DNA of 64,000 nucleotides from Alphaproteobacteria bacterium HGW-Alphaproteobacteria-7. GTDB lineage: Bacteria; Pseudomonadota; Alphaproteobacteria; Sphingomonadales; Sphingomonadaceae. Below the pieces are notes generated by a model. It was not told the DNA's origin. It did no database searches and saw only the letters and a list, made by a program, of their open reading frames with translations. This document shows, piece by piece, positions 54,616 through 62,286 of the stretch. The stretch covers positions 1 to 64,000 of the forward strand of contig PHEB01000004.1 of assembly GCA_002842735.1 (NCBI GenBank), in the 5' to 3' direction. How positions within the stretch are numbered: position 1 is the first letter of the stretch; the number at the start of each line of letters is the position of its first letter. The translations under genes were made by a program, and so were the position numbers.

Positions 54616-54957
54616 TCACATGGGGACCAATGAAACCCATGCGAGGACAGCCGCAAGCAGCACGACCCCCAGGGCGATCAGCGCTGATCCGGCAGCGGTT
54701 CCACGTGGTTTGCTCTCATACCGGGCTTTGCATCGGATCAGCATGTTCTGAAACCAGCCGCTGAACAGCCAAAGGTACGCCGTGAACACACCAAGCGCCG
54801 AATAGACGATGATGTTCCGAGGCCAAGTCAGCGGCGCAATTAGCGCAACGACGCCAGCCTCAATGGTGAGCATAAACCCGAAGGTCACATAGATATAGGC
54901 CCAGCTCTCGCTGCCCCGCCTCACCTCTGCATCGACCTCATCCTTGAGCTTGACCAT
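54616..54957 (-). CDS. Small integral membrane protein
   Basis: A 113-aa protein with a charged start (MVKLKDEVDAEVRRGSES) and about three hydrophobic helices (YVTFGFMLTIEAGVVALIAP, IIVYSALGVFTAYLWLFSGW and a C-terminal ALIALGVVLLAAVLAW). Function unknown. I chose ATG 54957 since the extra 23 codons upstream look unstructured. It lies 91 bases downstream of the HIRAN/GIY-YIG gene on the same strand and could be coexpressed with it. Confidence 0.65.
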   Translation of the reverse strand: MVKLKDEVDAEVRRGSESWAYIYVTFGFMLTIEAGVVALIAPLTWPRNIIVYSALGVFTAYLWLFSGWFQNMLIRCKARYESKPRGTAAGSALIALGVVLLAAVLAWVSLVPM

Positions 54958-55048
54958 ATGCTTGATCCTACTACTGGCCCGAACTTCAAGCCGACAGCCG
55001 GCCAACGTGCAAGCAACGAACGGCAAGGTCGGTCCGATTCGTGTTCGG

Positions 55049-56029
55049 CTAGGCCAGAAACAGCCGTCTTTTGAGCGCGTAAAGCGTGTCGTTCACCTTT
55101 CGACGTTCATCTTCAAGCATCGAAATTTTCTCCCGCAGAGCAGGCAGTTCCCTTTGCGCAAGTTCGGCATTCCGCTTGATCTCCGCTGACGCGAACAGAC
55201 CCCAGAAACCCGAGGATTCCTTGATCCATCGCCGCGCGTCATCTGCGCGGTCGCGCCGCTCAAAGATCGTCTGCGACAGAGCCTCATATCTCCTTTCAAG
55301 ATCCGCCAGTTCGCTTGCGCGACTGCGCCGTTCCTGATCGAGCGCAACTCTTGCCTTGTCATCCAGCACAATTCTGGGTTCCTCGGCATTGATCGTGTTC
55401 CGCAGGCCGCCGAAACTCTCCACCCATGCGCGCTCACGATCAACCAACCAGCGTGCGAGAGCAAGTCCGCCTAGCCCGCCAGGGGCCCTTTCCAGGAGTT
55501 CGGCTTGAAAGGCGGCTGCACCCTCCGAGCGCCACGCCCGGCGAAGTTCGGGATTTAGATGAATACCGCGCCTAAGCTCGTCCCAATGTTCTGCAAGTCG
55601 GTTCTGAACATTCACGGACTGGCCGATGTAACACCGCTCGTAGCCCCTGATAAAAATCCTGTAGATACCGACAACGCCAGATTCGCAAACTGTCGGGGCC
55701 TGCGATTTTTCGAGGGGCCGGTCTATCTTCACTGCGACTGGTATTGATCCCGGCGACCTCGCCCTCAACGTGTCGATACTGACCTGCGAACTTGCGCCGT
55801 CATCAAGCAAGGGCGCAATGATCGCCGCCGCCTGCCGGTCGATGTGACCAAGAACTTTGTCGCTGGAAACGACGGCAACGGCGTTTCTGTCATGGATGTT
55901 GTGCGGTTCGCGGCGTAGCATGGGCTGCTGTGCCAGACAGCGTGCGGCATCATCGAGCGCGACGCCATAATATTTCATTCCCACCAGTGACGCTCTTATC
56001 GTGGTGACGGCCAAGGTTTCAAACCTCAA
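55049..56029 (-). CDS. HIRAN plus GIY-YIG nuclease with C-terminal coiled coil
   Basis: A 326-aa protein of unusual build. Residues about 5-85 look like a HIRAN domain (VGMKYYGVAL, REPHNIHDRNAVAVV, VLGHIDRQAAAIIAPLLDDG), which in HLTF-type proteins grips free DNA ends. Residues about 119-215 are a GIY-YIG nuclease: G121-I-Y, Y134-I-G, R144, H148 and the metal-side E200 (DRERAWVESFG) are all present. Residues about 225-322 are charged and heptad-like, a probable coiled coil. I infer a DNA-end or branched-DNA nuclease for repair, element stability or defence. Starts at TTG 56029 or TTG 56014 (better spaced from TTGAGG); both are weak. Upstream of it lies traD, same strand, 20 bases away. Confidence 0.82.
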   Translation of the reverse strand: MRFETLAVTTIRASLVGMKYYGVALDDAARCLAQQPMLRREPHNIHDRNAVAVVSSDKVLGHIDRQAAAIIAPLLDDGASSQVSIDTLRARSPGSIPVAVKIDRPLEKSQAPTVCESGVVGIYRIFIRGYERCYIGQSVNVQNRLAEHWDELRRGIHLNPELRRAWRSEGAAAFQAELLERAPGGLGGLALARWLVDRERAWVESFGGLRNTINAEEPRIVLDDKARVALDQERRSRASELADLERRYEALSQTIFERRDRADDARRWIKESSGFWGLFASAEIKRNAELAQRELPALREKISMLEDERRKVNDTLYALKRRLFLA

Positions 56030-56049
56030 AAGAAACGGTCATTCTCTAC

Positions 56050-56379
56050 TCATGTCGATGAATGCTCGCAATTCTGATCTTCAAACGCCCGCTTGCCCTT
56101 CCGCTTCCACAGCACCAACGCCTGTTCCCGCTCCTCGCCCCGCAGTTTGGCTGCAACCGTGAGGAACGCGCCATAGATCGTGGCGCGATCATCGTCGGCT
56201 AGTTCGACGAGTCCAGCCTTCACAACCAGGCCGCCAAGCTCGATCAGTTGCCGCGTGCGTTCACGGCGCTGGACTTGCCATTCGCGCATGTCGGTTCGCG
56301 CCCTTCGTGCCTCAAGCCGATGCCGCGCCGCCGTCAAGCGGGAGAGTGCCGTCCGGTTGGCGTTCAGTTCCGTCGCCAC
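56050..56379 (-). CDS. traD: Conjugal transfer protein TraD-like
   Basis: A basic 109-aa helical protein with RTRQLIELGGLVVKAGLVELADDDRATIYG spread over the family core and a C-terminal WKRKGKRAFE. It belongs with the small TraD of Ti-type transfer systems, probably a relaxosome accessory. The start is uncertain: GTG 56379 inside traC, or ATG 56289 (80 aa), close to the Ti plasmid size. It follows traC on the same strand. Confidence 0.78.
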   Translation of the reverse strand: MATELNANRTALSRLTAARHRLEARRARTDMREWQVQRRERTRQLIELGGLVVKAGLVELADDDRATIYGAFLTVAAKLRGEEREQALVLWKRKGKRAFEDQNCEHSST

Positions 56380-56617
56380 GTTTGCGCGCCTTGTTTTGAA
56401 AGAATGCAGCGCCACGCTTGCGCCACGCCTCCTTCTTTCCGGCGTCAGTGGTATCGGCGATGACGAGCAGCGCTCCGGCCAGCGTTTCGGCGTCGCTGTT
56501 ATCAGCTCCGGTAGCAATCACCAGTTCACCGAGCTGCTGCACGCGGCGTTCCTTCAGTTGCTTCGCCTTGTTGGCGAGCGCCTTCAGTTCCGAATCAAAG
56601 TCACGGGGTTTGCGCAT
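56312..56617 (-). CDS. traC: Conjugal transfer protein TraC-like
   Basis: A 101-aa protein (MRKPRDFDSELKALANKAK, QLGELVIATGADNSDAETLAGAL, KKEAWRKRGAAFF) of the small TraC/TraD relaxosome group of Ti-type elements. The ATG at 56617 has GGAGACAG upstream. Reads away from the relaxase gene with the origin of transfer between them, as on Agrobacterium Ti plasmids, where traCDG and traAFB diverge from oriT. Confidence 0.82.
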   Translation of the reverse strand: MRKPRDFDSELKALANKAKQLKERRVQQLGELVIATGADNSDAETLAGALLVIADTTDAGKKEAWRKRGAAFFQNKARKRGDGTERQPDGTLPLDGGAASA

Positions 56618-56729
56618 CTTCTGTCTCCATCGAGAGGTGATGCGCCGATGATAATATCGGATCGTGTTCAATGCTGTAGTGGTGTCGAGACGGCTTGATA
56701 CTGAATAGTCCCGAGCAGGATTTTATCAT

Positions 56730-56760
56730 GGGAGGGCGCGCTTATACGTCGTGCCGACGT
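56730..56760. other. oriT: Origin of transfer (oriT) with Ti/RSF1010-type nick region
   Basis: GGGAGGGCGCGCTTA (56730-56744) is, on the complementary strand, TAAGCGCGCCCTCCC. It differs by one base from the RSF1010 nick-region core TAAGTGCGCCCTCCC as I know it. Next to it is a perfect inverted repeat ACGTCG tgc CGACGT (56746-56760). The site lies between divergent traC and traA, the expected place. Confidence 0.8.
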
Positions 56761-56789
56761 GCGCTTGGTGGCGTAGATGGATTGCCATC

Positions 56790-59675
56790 ATGGCGATCTT
56801 CCACCTCTCCGTTAAAGTCATCAGCCGGTCGAGCGGGCGCAGCGCCGTGGCCGCCGCAGCCTATCGCGGAGCCGAACGGCTGCACGATGACCGGCTCGAC
56901 CGTGACCACGATTTCACCAACAAGGACGGAGTAGTCCATTCCGAAGTGATGCTGCCGGAGGGCGCACCCGAAGAGTTCGCCCTCCGCGAAAAACTGTGGA
57001 ACGCGGTCGAGGCCGCCGAGAAGCGCAAGGACGCGCAGCTTGCCCGCGAAGTCGAATTCGCCATTCCGCGCGAGCTGACCAAGGAACAGGGCATCGAGTT
57101 GGCGCGCGAATTCGCGGAAGCCGAGTTCGTCGAAAAGGGCATGATCGCCGACCTCAATGTGCATTGGGATATCGGCGCGGACGGCCAGCCCAAACCACAC
57201 GCCCATGTCATGCTGACCATGCGCGAAGTCGGCAAAGACGGGTTCGGCATGAAAGTGCGCGACTGGAACAAGGCCGAACTGGTCGAGCAGTGGCGCGAAC
57301 GGTGGGCCGACCACGTCAATCAGCGTCTGGCCGAACTCGATATCGACGCGCGGATCGATCACCGCAGCCTGGAGGCGCAGGGCATTGCGCTGGAGCCGCA
57401 GGACAAGATCGGACCCGCCGCTTCGCGCATGAGCGAGCGTGGGCTTGAGGCTGAACGCATCGAGGAACACCGCGCCGTTGCGCAGCGCAATGGCGAGCGG
57501 ATCATCGCAAATCCGAACGTCGCGCTCGACGCGATCACGCACAGCCAAGCCACGTTCACAGGCCGTGACCTGGCGATGTTCGTGCACCGGCACAGCGACG
57601 GGAAAGAGCAGTTCGATTTGGCGATGAGCGCAGTGCGCGGCTCGCCTGATATGATTGCGCTGGGCAAGGACGGACGCGGCGAGCGCCGGTTCACCTCGCG
57701 CGCCATGATCGAAACCGAACAGCGGTTGCAACGCGCATCCGAATTGCTGGCGGAGCGCGAGCGGCCTGGCGTCGATCAGAAAGGCCGGGAAGGAGCGCTG
57801 GCGCGCGCCGAGACACGCGGCCTGATCCTTTCCGGCGAGCAGCGCGCGGCGTTCGAGCATGTGACCGATAATCGCGGCCTCAGTGTTGTTGTCGGATATG
57901 CCGGGACCGGCAAGAGCGCGATGCTGGGCGTAGCGCGCGAGGCATGGGAGCGCGCGGGCTACACCGTTCGCGGTGCGGCGCTGTCCGGCATTGCCGCCGA
58001 GGGGCTGGAGCACGGTTCGGGCATTGCCTCGCACACCATCGCCAGCCTTGAACATCAGTGGGGCCAGGGCCGTGAATTGCTCACTTCGCGCGATGTGCTG
58101 GTGATTGACGAGGCGGGCATGGTCGGTACGCGCCAGATGGAGCGCGTACTCTCCCATGCCGCCGATGCAGGCGCGAAAGTTGTCCTGGTCGGCGACCCGC
58201 AGCAGCTCCAGGCCATCGAAGCCGGAGCGGCCTTTCGTGCGATCCATGAACGCCACGGCGGCGTCGAAATCAGCGAAGTGCGCCGCCAGCATGAAGGCTG
58301 GCAACAGGATGCAACGCGGCATCTCGCTACCGGGCGCACCGGTCTTGCCATTCAGGCCTATGGCGAACGGGGCATGGTCCAGGTTGCCGAGACGAGGGAA
58401 GCGGCACGCGGTGAACTGATCGAGCGGTGGAATCGAGAACGGCAAGCCAGCCGCGGCGATACGCGGATCATCCTCACCCATACCAACGACGAAGTGCGCG
58501 AGCTCAATGACGCTGCGCGCGGGCGGCTGCGTGACGCGGGCGAACTGGGCATGGACGTGTCGATCAAAGCTGATCGCGGCGAGCGCCAGTTCGCCAGCGG
58601 CGACCGCATCATGTTCCTCCGCAATGAACGGGGCCTGGGCGTCAAGAACGGCACACTCGGCACCGTCGAGCAGGTGACGCCGCAACGCATGGCCGTGCGC
58701 ACCGACGATGGCCGCAGCGTCGCGTTTGACACCAAAAACTATGCCCACATTGATCATGGCTATGCCGCCACGATCCACAAGGCGCAGGGCATGACGGTGG
58801 ACCGCACCCATGTGCTCGCCACGCCGGGGATGGACAGCCACGGTGCCTATGTCGGCCTGTCGCGCCACCGCGACGGCGTGGCCTTGCATTATGGGCGCGA
58901 AGACTTCGCCGATCAGTCGAAACTCATCCACACGCTCAGCCGCGAGCGCGGCAAGGACATGGCGAGCGACTACAAACCAGAACGCCAGTTTGCAGAGCGG
59001 CGCGGGATCACGTTCCGCGAACGCATCGCCGAGATTGCACGGCAGGTGCCAGAACGGGCGAAATCCATCTTCGCCAGTTTTCGTCCGCAAGCGCAGAAGC
59101 TCGAAGTCTTGCCGACCGAACAGGCCGGGCTGTCTGATCAGCGCCGAGCGGTCGAACGCTATGCCCGTGCCGCCGCCGACATTGGCCAGATGCGCGAGCA
59201 GAATTTACCCATCCTGCCACACCAGCGCGACGCGCTGGAGAAAGCCGGGAAGGCTCTCGACACAATCCGACCCCATGCCGCCGCCGATCTTGCCAGCGCC
59301 ATGCAGCGCCAGCCGGAGTTGGCGCGCGAGGCCGCAGATGGCCGCACCCAGGGAGCAATGCGCGCCATGCAGCTTGAAGCCGAAATCCGTGTCGATCCGG
59401 CGCAGCGCGCCGACCGGTTCGTCAATGACTGGCAGCGGTTGGGGCGGCTTCGGGAAACGATGCAGCAGCGCGGCGACACGAACGGAGCACGCCAGGTCTC
59501 CAGCCGTATGGTCGACATGACGAAGGGCCTGGAGCGCGACCCGCAGGTCGAATCTCTGGTGCGCGGACGGGCGCACGAACTTGGCGTCAAACCAGAACTA
59601 GGTCGCGATCTGGCCCGCGACCTTGCCGCTTCCGTGTCGATGGAACGGAGCCGGTCAATCGGCATGGGCCTGTAG
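56790..59675 (+). CDS. traA: Ti-type conjugative relaxase/helicase TraA
   Basis: Nicks oriT, stays bound to the 5' end and unwinds the strand for transfer. The 961-aa protein has an N-terminal MobA/MobL relaxase (MAIFHLSVKVISRSSGRSAV, Tyr in AAAYRGAE, metal histidines in HWDIGADGQPKPHAHVML). A RecD-like helicase follows with Walker A GYAGTGKSAML near residue 370, Walker B VLVIDEAGMVG, GDPQQLQAIEAGAAF and a late YAATIHKAQGMTVDRTHV. It is somewhat shorter than the about 1100 aa of Ti TraA, the C-terminus being trimmed. ATG 56790 starts the conserved motif; the frame is open 13 codons upstream through oriT. Confidence 0.94.
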   Translation: MAIFHLSVKVISRSSGRSAVAAAAYRGAERLHDDRLDRDHDFTNKDGVVHSEVMLPEGAPEEFALREKLWNAVEAAEKRKDAQLAREVEFAIPRELTKEQGIELAREFAEAEFVEKGMIADLNVHWDIGADGQPKPHAHVMLTMREVGKDGFGMKVRDWNKAELVEQWRERWADHVNQRLAELDIDARIDHRSLEAQGIALEPQDKIGPAASRMSERGLEAERIEEHRAVAQRNGERIIANPNVALDAITHSQATFTGRDLAMFVHRHSDGKEQFDLAMSAVRGSPDMIALGKDGRGERRFTSRAMIETEQRLQRASELLAERERPGVDQKGREGALARAETRGLILSGEQRAAFEHVTDNRGLSVVVGYAGTGKSAMLGVAREAWERAGYTVRGAALSGIAAEGLEHGSGIASHTIASLEHQWGQGRELLTSRDVLVIDEAGMVGTRQMERVLSHAADAGAKVVLVGDPQQLQAIEAGAAFRAIHERHGGVEISEVRRQHEGWQQDATRHLATGRTGLAIQAYGERGMVQVAETREAARGELIERWNRERQASRGDTRIILTHTNDEVRELNDAARGRLRDAGELGMDVSIKADRGERQFASGDRIMFLRNERGLGVKNGTLGTVEQVTPQRMAVRTDDGRSVAFDTKNYAHIDHGYAATIHKAQGMTVDRTHVLATPGMDSHGAYVGLSRHRDGVALHYGREDFADQSKLIHTLSRERGKDMASDYKPERQFAERRGITFRERIAEIARQVPERAKSIFASFRPQAQKLEVLPTEQAGLSDQRRAVERYARAAADIGQMREQNLPILPHQRDALEKAGKALDTIRPHAAADLASAMQRQPELAREAADGRTQGAMRAMQLEAEIRVDPAQRADRFVNDWQRLGRLRETMQQRGDTNGARQVSSRMVDMTKGLERDPQVESLVRGRAHELGVKPELGRDLARDLAASVSMERSRSIGMGL

Positions 59676-59685
59676 GAGAAGCACG

Positions 59686-60447
59686 ATGGATACCGATACT
59701 GATGACGTGGAACTGCCACTGGACCTTGTGCCGGAACCCGATCCCAGCCCGCCCGCCCCGGAGGCCGCAGGCGATCCCGCCGCTGAGGCGTTTGCACGCC
59801 TTGAAGGGGAACTGGCCCTGATGCGCCGGGCGGTCCAGCACGTTGCCGCCGAGCGCGCCGACATTGTCATTCCCGACTACGGTGCGACCCTGACCGACAT
59901 GGCCAAGCGGATGGGCGCGATCAGCGAAAGCTTGGGGAGCATTGCTAGTCATCCGGCGATGCAAATGACCCCTGACAGCATTGGCAATCGGATCGCCGCC
60001 GCAGCAGAATCGGCACGTCGGATAGATCACGACCGGATCAATCAGGCGCGGGAGGATTGGCACCATGCAGCCCAAGCAATGCGCAGCGTCACCGCCCATG
60101 CCCGCGCCGCCGCCGAGCAGCGGCAGCAGCTCTACCAAGTGGCAGGCGGCGCATTGCTGGCAGGTATCCTGCTATGGTCTTTCCTTCCCGGCACAATCGC
60201 CCGCGCCATGCCCGATAGCTGGCACTGGCCCGAACGCATGGCGACGCGGATGGTTGGAGAGGGTACGCGCTGGGATGCTGGCGCGCGGCTGATGCAGAGT
60301 GACAGCGCAGAGGCATGGAGCGCACTGACACAGGCCGCTGACATCCAGCGCGACAACCGTGATGCCATTGACGCTTGCCGGAAGTCTGCCGCAACCTCCC
60401 AGCAGCCAGTTCGATGCACAGTCAGGATTCGTCCCGGGAGCCGATAA
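59686..60447 (+). CDS. DUF6118-like membrane-anchored protein
   Basis: A 253-aa protein following traA by 10 bases, with GGAG before its ATG. It has an acidic Pro-rich start (about 1-35), a long helical region that may form a coiled coil (about 35-145), one membrane helix (LYQVAGGALLAGILLWSFL, about 150-168) and a C-terminal cytoplasmic or periplasmic tail with two Cys. I assign it by likeness to the DUF6118 proteins that accompany TraA in sphingomonad elements; its role in mobilisation is unknown. Confidence 0.75.
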   Translation: MDTDTDDVELPLDLVPEPDPSPPAPEAAGDPAAEAFARLEGELALMRRAVQHVAAERADIVIPDYGATLTDMAKRMGAISESLGSIASHPAMQMTPDSIGNRIAAAAESARRIDHDRINQAREDWHHAAQAMRSVTAHARAAAEQRQQLYQVAGGALLAGILLWSFLPGTIARAMPDSWHWPERMATRMVGEGTRWDAGARLMQSDSAEAWSALTQAADIQRDNRDAIDACRKSAATSQQPVRCTVRIRPGSR

Positions 60448-60893
60448 CGAAGCTGAGCGAGAACGCCGGAAGGGCTCGCCAAACTATCCCAGAGAGGGGC
60501 ATGACAACCCACTCAAGCCCAGACAAAACGTGGGAACAAATGTGGTTTCGATTTTCCGGGAAAGTCATATTATCCTTTGAAAACAAAGCGATAAATGACT
60601 TGAATGGTAGCGGAGGAGGAACATATAGCGAACATATAACGTTCTGACATTGCTCGTTTTTTCCGCCCAACACTTGGAAAATACCCCCACCGATACCCCC
60701 AGAATCCCGAATTTGCGCCAAACCGTTACAAGGGTGCGATCGGCCGACTAATGTTCGAAAATTGGCAGCTCAACCGCCTCATTGAACGGCGGAAGTTGGG
60801 CCGATTGCAGACTGGCCGCTAGCAGGCCTGAAGCTGCTCAAAGCCGACTTTAGGTGAGCAGAGGATCAAGATTGATCGCATCGGAGATCCTAC
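60448..60893. other. Non-coding right end of the island and junction
   Basis: No believable gene lies here. The stretch contains the right copy of the GTGGGAAC arm-like repeat (60530-60546), the 16-mer repeat (60604-60619), two ATACCCCC units (60681-60689, 60693-60706) and the 18-mer repeat (60715-60732). Host-like sequence leading to the ars promoter follows. Confidence 0.6.
60604..60732. repeat. Right end: candidate attachment and arm-type repeats
   Basis: ATGGTAGCGGAGGAGG (60604-60619) equals 50815-50830. GCGCCAAACCGTTACAAG (60715-60732) matches 50777-50794 at 17 of 18 positions. Between them ATACCCCCAGAATC (60693-60706) is the inverted mate of 50981-50994. If arm sites must lie inside the element, the 18-mer is the better terminus. 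Confidence 0.6.
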
Positions 60894-60919
60894 TTGACGC
60901 GTGACATACTCTTCCATAT

Positions 60920-60935
60920 TTCGATAGTTATCGAA
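60920..60935. promoter_or_regulatory. ArsR operator
   Basis: TTCGATA GT TATCGAA has perfect 7-bp arms and ends 15 bases before the arsR ATG. It follows a TTGACG hexamer (60894-60899) that could be the -35, so bound ArsR would block the promoter. Confidence 0.7.
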
Positions 60936-60950
60936 TCATTGGAGTGATCC

Positions 60951-61307
60951 ATGCAAGCCGATCGCGTCATTCGCGCCTTGTCTGCTCTGGCACAGGAGCA
61001 CCGCCTTGCCGCCTTCCGCCTGCTCGTGCAGGCGGGGGAGCAGGGCGTTGCTGCTGGTGTGCTGGCTGAAAAGCTGAATGTTCCCCCGTCGTCGATGAGC
61101 TTCCACTTGGCCCAGCTCGTCAATGCGGGATTGGTAAGTCAGCGGCGCGAAAGCCGTTCAATCATCTATTCGGCGGACTATGCCGCGATGAACGGCCTGA
61201 TGGGTTACCTGACCGAGAACTGCTGTGGCGGCCTCTCCTGTTCCGACGATACGCCCTGTTCTGAGGATGCCGCCTGCCTACCTTCTCCTCAACGAAAGAG
61301 CGCCTGA
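60951..61307 (+). CDS. arsR: Arsenic-responsive ArsR repressor
   Basis: A 118-aa winged-helix repressor that leaves DNA on binding As(III). The recognition region is PPSSMSFHLAQLVNAGLVSQRRESRSIIY. The arsenite site is C-terminal: C91, C92 and C97 (ENCCGGLSC) match the C-C-x5-C trio of the Acidithiobacillus ferrooxidans ArsR; more Cys follow at 103 and 109. The classical ELCVCDL motif is absent. Its stop overlaps the arsI start (TGATG). Confidence 0.93.
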   Translation: MQADRVIRALSALAQEHRLAAFRLLVQAGEQGVAAGVLAEKLNVPPSSMSFHLAQLVNAGLVSQRRESRSIIYSADYAAMNGLMGYLTENCCGGLSCSDDTPCSEDAACLPSPQRKSA

Positions 61308-61777
61308 TGAAACGCTTCCATGTGCATGTCGGCGTTGCCGACATAGACAAGTCCGTTGCCTTTTATTCGAGCCTGTTCGGTGCCGAGCCTTCTGTGGTAA
61401 AGGCGGACTACGCCAAGTGGATGCTCGACGATCCGCGCATCAACTTCGCGATCTCGATGCGCGATGATGCGACCAAGGGCATCGAGCATGTCGGCTTGCA
61501 GGTCGAAGACAAGGCCGAACTCGAAGAGGTCTATGGTCGGCTCAAGGCTGCCGACCGCCCGGTGCTGGAAGAAGGCGCGACGACCTGTTGCTATGCGCAA
61601 TCGGAAAAGAGTTGGATCGCCGATCCTGACGGCGTCGTCTGGGAAGCCTTCCTGACCGATGGTGAAAGCACGACCTACGGCGGCAGTCCCGATCTTGATC
61701 AGCTCGCCTCCGCCAACGCTGCATCGAGCGCCCGCTGCGCACCGCAGCTGGCTCCGGCCAAGACTTCCTGCTGCTGA
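61307..61777 (+). CDS. arsI: ArsI-type C-As lyase / CadI-family dioxygenase
   Basis: A 156-aa vicinal-oxygen-chelate protein. It has metal-side His near the start (RFHVHVGVAD), His 61 (IEHVGLQV) and Glu 113 (GVVWEAF), plus the adjacent cysteines C94-C95 (ATTCCYAQSEK) that bind trivalent organoarsenicals in ArsI. ArsI uses Fe(II) and O2 to break the C-As bond of methyl- and aromatic arsenicals. The family also contains cadmium-induced CadI with the same CC pair, so substrate choice is inferred from the ars operon. Confidence 0.87.
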   Translation: MKRFHVHVGVADIDKSVAFYSSLFGAEPSVVKADYAKWMLDDPRINFAISMRDDATKGIEHVGLQVEDKAELEEVYGRLKAADRPVLEEGATTCCYAQSEKSWIADPDGVVWEAFLTDGESTTYGGSPDLDQLASANAASSARCAPQLAPAKTSCC

Positions 61778-61785
61778 GGCTGTCC

Positions 61786-62286
61786 ATGTCCGACAAACCA
61801 ATGAACGTGCTGTTCCTGTGCACGGGCAATTCCGCTCGCTCGATCCTGGGCGAAGCAATCCTGAACCATGACGGGCAAGGCCGCTTCAGCGCCTGCAGCG
61901 CGGGAAGCAATCCGACCGGCACGGTAAATCCCTGGGCGGTTCATACGCTCAAGACACTTGGCTATCCATCAGAGGGCTATTCCTCCAAGAGCTGGAGCGA
62001 GTTTGCCGATGGACCGGAGTTCGACCTGATCTTCACCGTCTGCGACAGCGCGGCGGCGGAGGCCTGCCCGGTCTGGCCGGGGCGTCCGACCTCGGCGCAT
62101 TGGGGCATTCCCGATCCGGCGGCAGTCGAGGGTAGCGATGCCGAAAAGGCAGCGGCCTTCCTCGATGCCTTCCGCATGCTCAAGCGGCGGATCGACCTGA
62201 TGCTGGCGCTCCCGATTGCGAGCCTGGAGCAGATTGCCTTGCGCGAGAAGCTGCAAGCCATTGGGCATGAGGCGGACAAACAATGA
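61786..62286 (+). CDS. arsC: Arsenate reductase, low-molecular-weight phosphatase type
   Basis: A 166-aa ArsC of the LMW-PTP fold that turns arsenate to arsenite for export. The P-loop is [10 protein letters not shown] (C-x5-R/S), with later Cys in [16 protein letters not shown] that can relay the disulfide, and the Asp of WGIPDPAA. It lies 8 bases after arsI and overlaps acr3 by 4 bases (ATGA). Confidence 0.93.
   Translation: MSDKPMNVLFLCTGNSARSILGEAILNHDGQGRFSACSAGSNPTGTVNPWAVHTLKTLGYPSEGYSSKSWSEFADGPEFDLIFTVCDSAAAEACPVWPGRPTSAHWGIPDPAAVEGSDAEKAAAFLDAFRMLKRRIDLMLALPIASLEQIALREKLQAIGHEADKQ

Larger units (their letters stand above)
50777..60732. mobile_element. Integrative mobilizable element, about 10 kb
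   Basis: The segment holds a tyrosine integrase at its left end, two AlpA-like proteins, cargo genes, traD/traC, an oriT, a TraA relaxase and a DUF6118-like gene, but no type IV secretion genes. It should therefore be mobilised by a helper. Two candidate terminal direct repeats exist: an 18-mer at 50777-50794 and 60715-60732 (17 of 18 identical) and a 16-mer at 50815-50830 and 60604-60619 (identical). Integrase arm-like repeats lie just inside the outer pair on both sides. Parts of the cargo are clearly AT-richer than the host. Confidence 0.8.

Noticed and set aside
56742..59090. A 782-codon open frame opposite traA
   Set aside because: It is the antisense shadow of a GC-rich gene with strong codon bias; it has no ribosome binding site and no domain, while the plus strand carries clear relaxase and helicase motifs.
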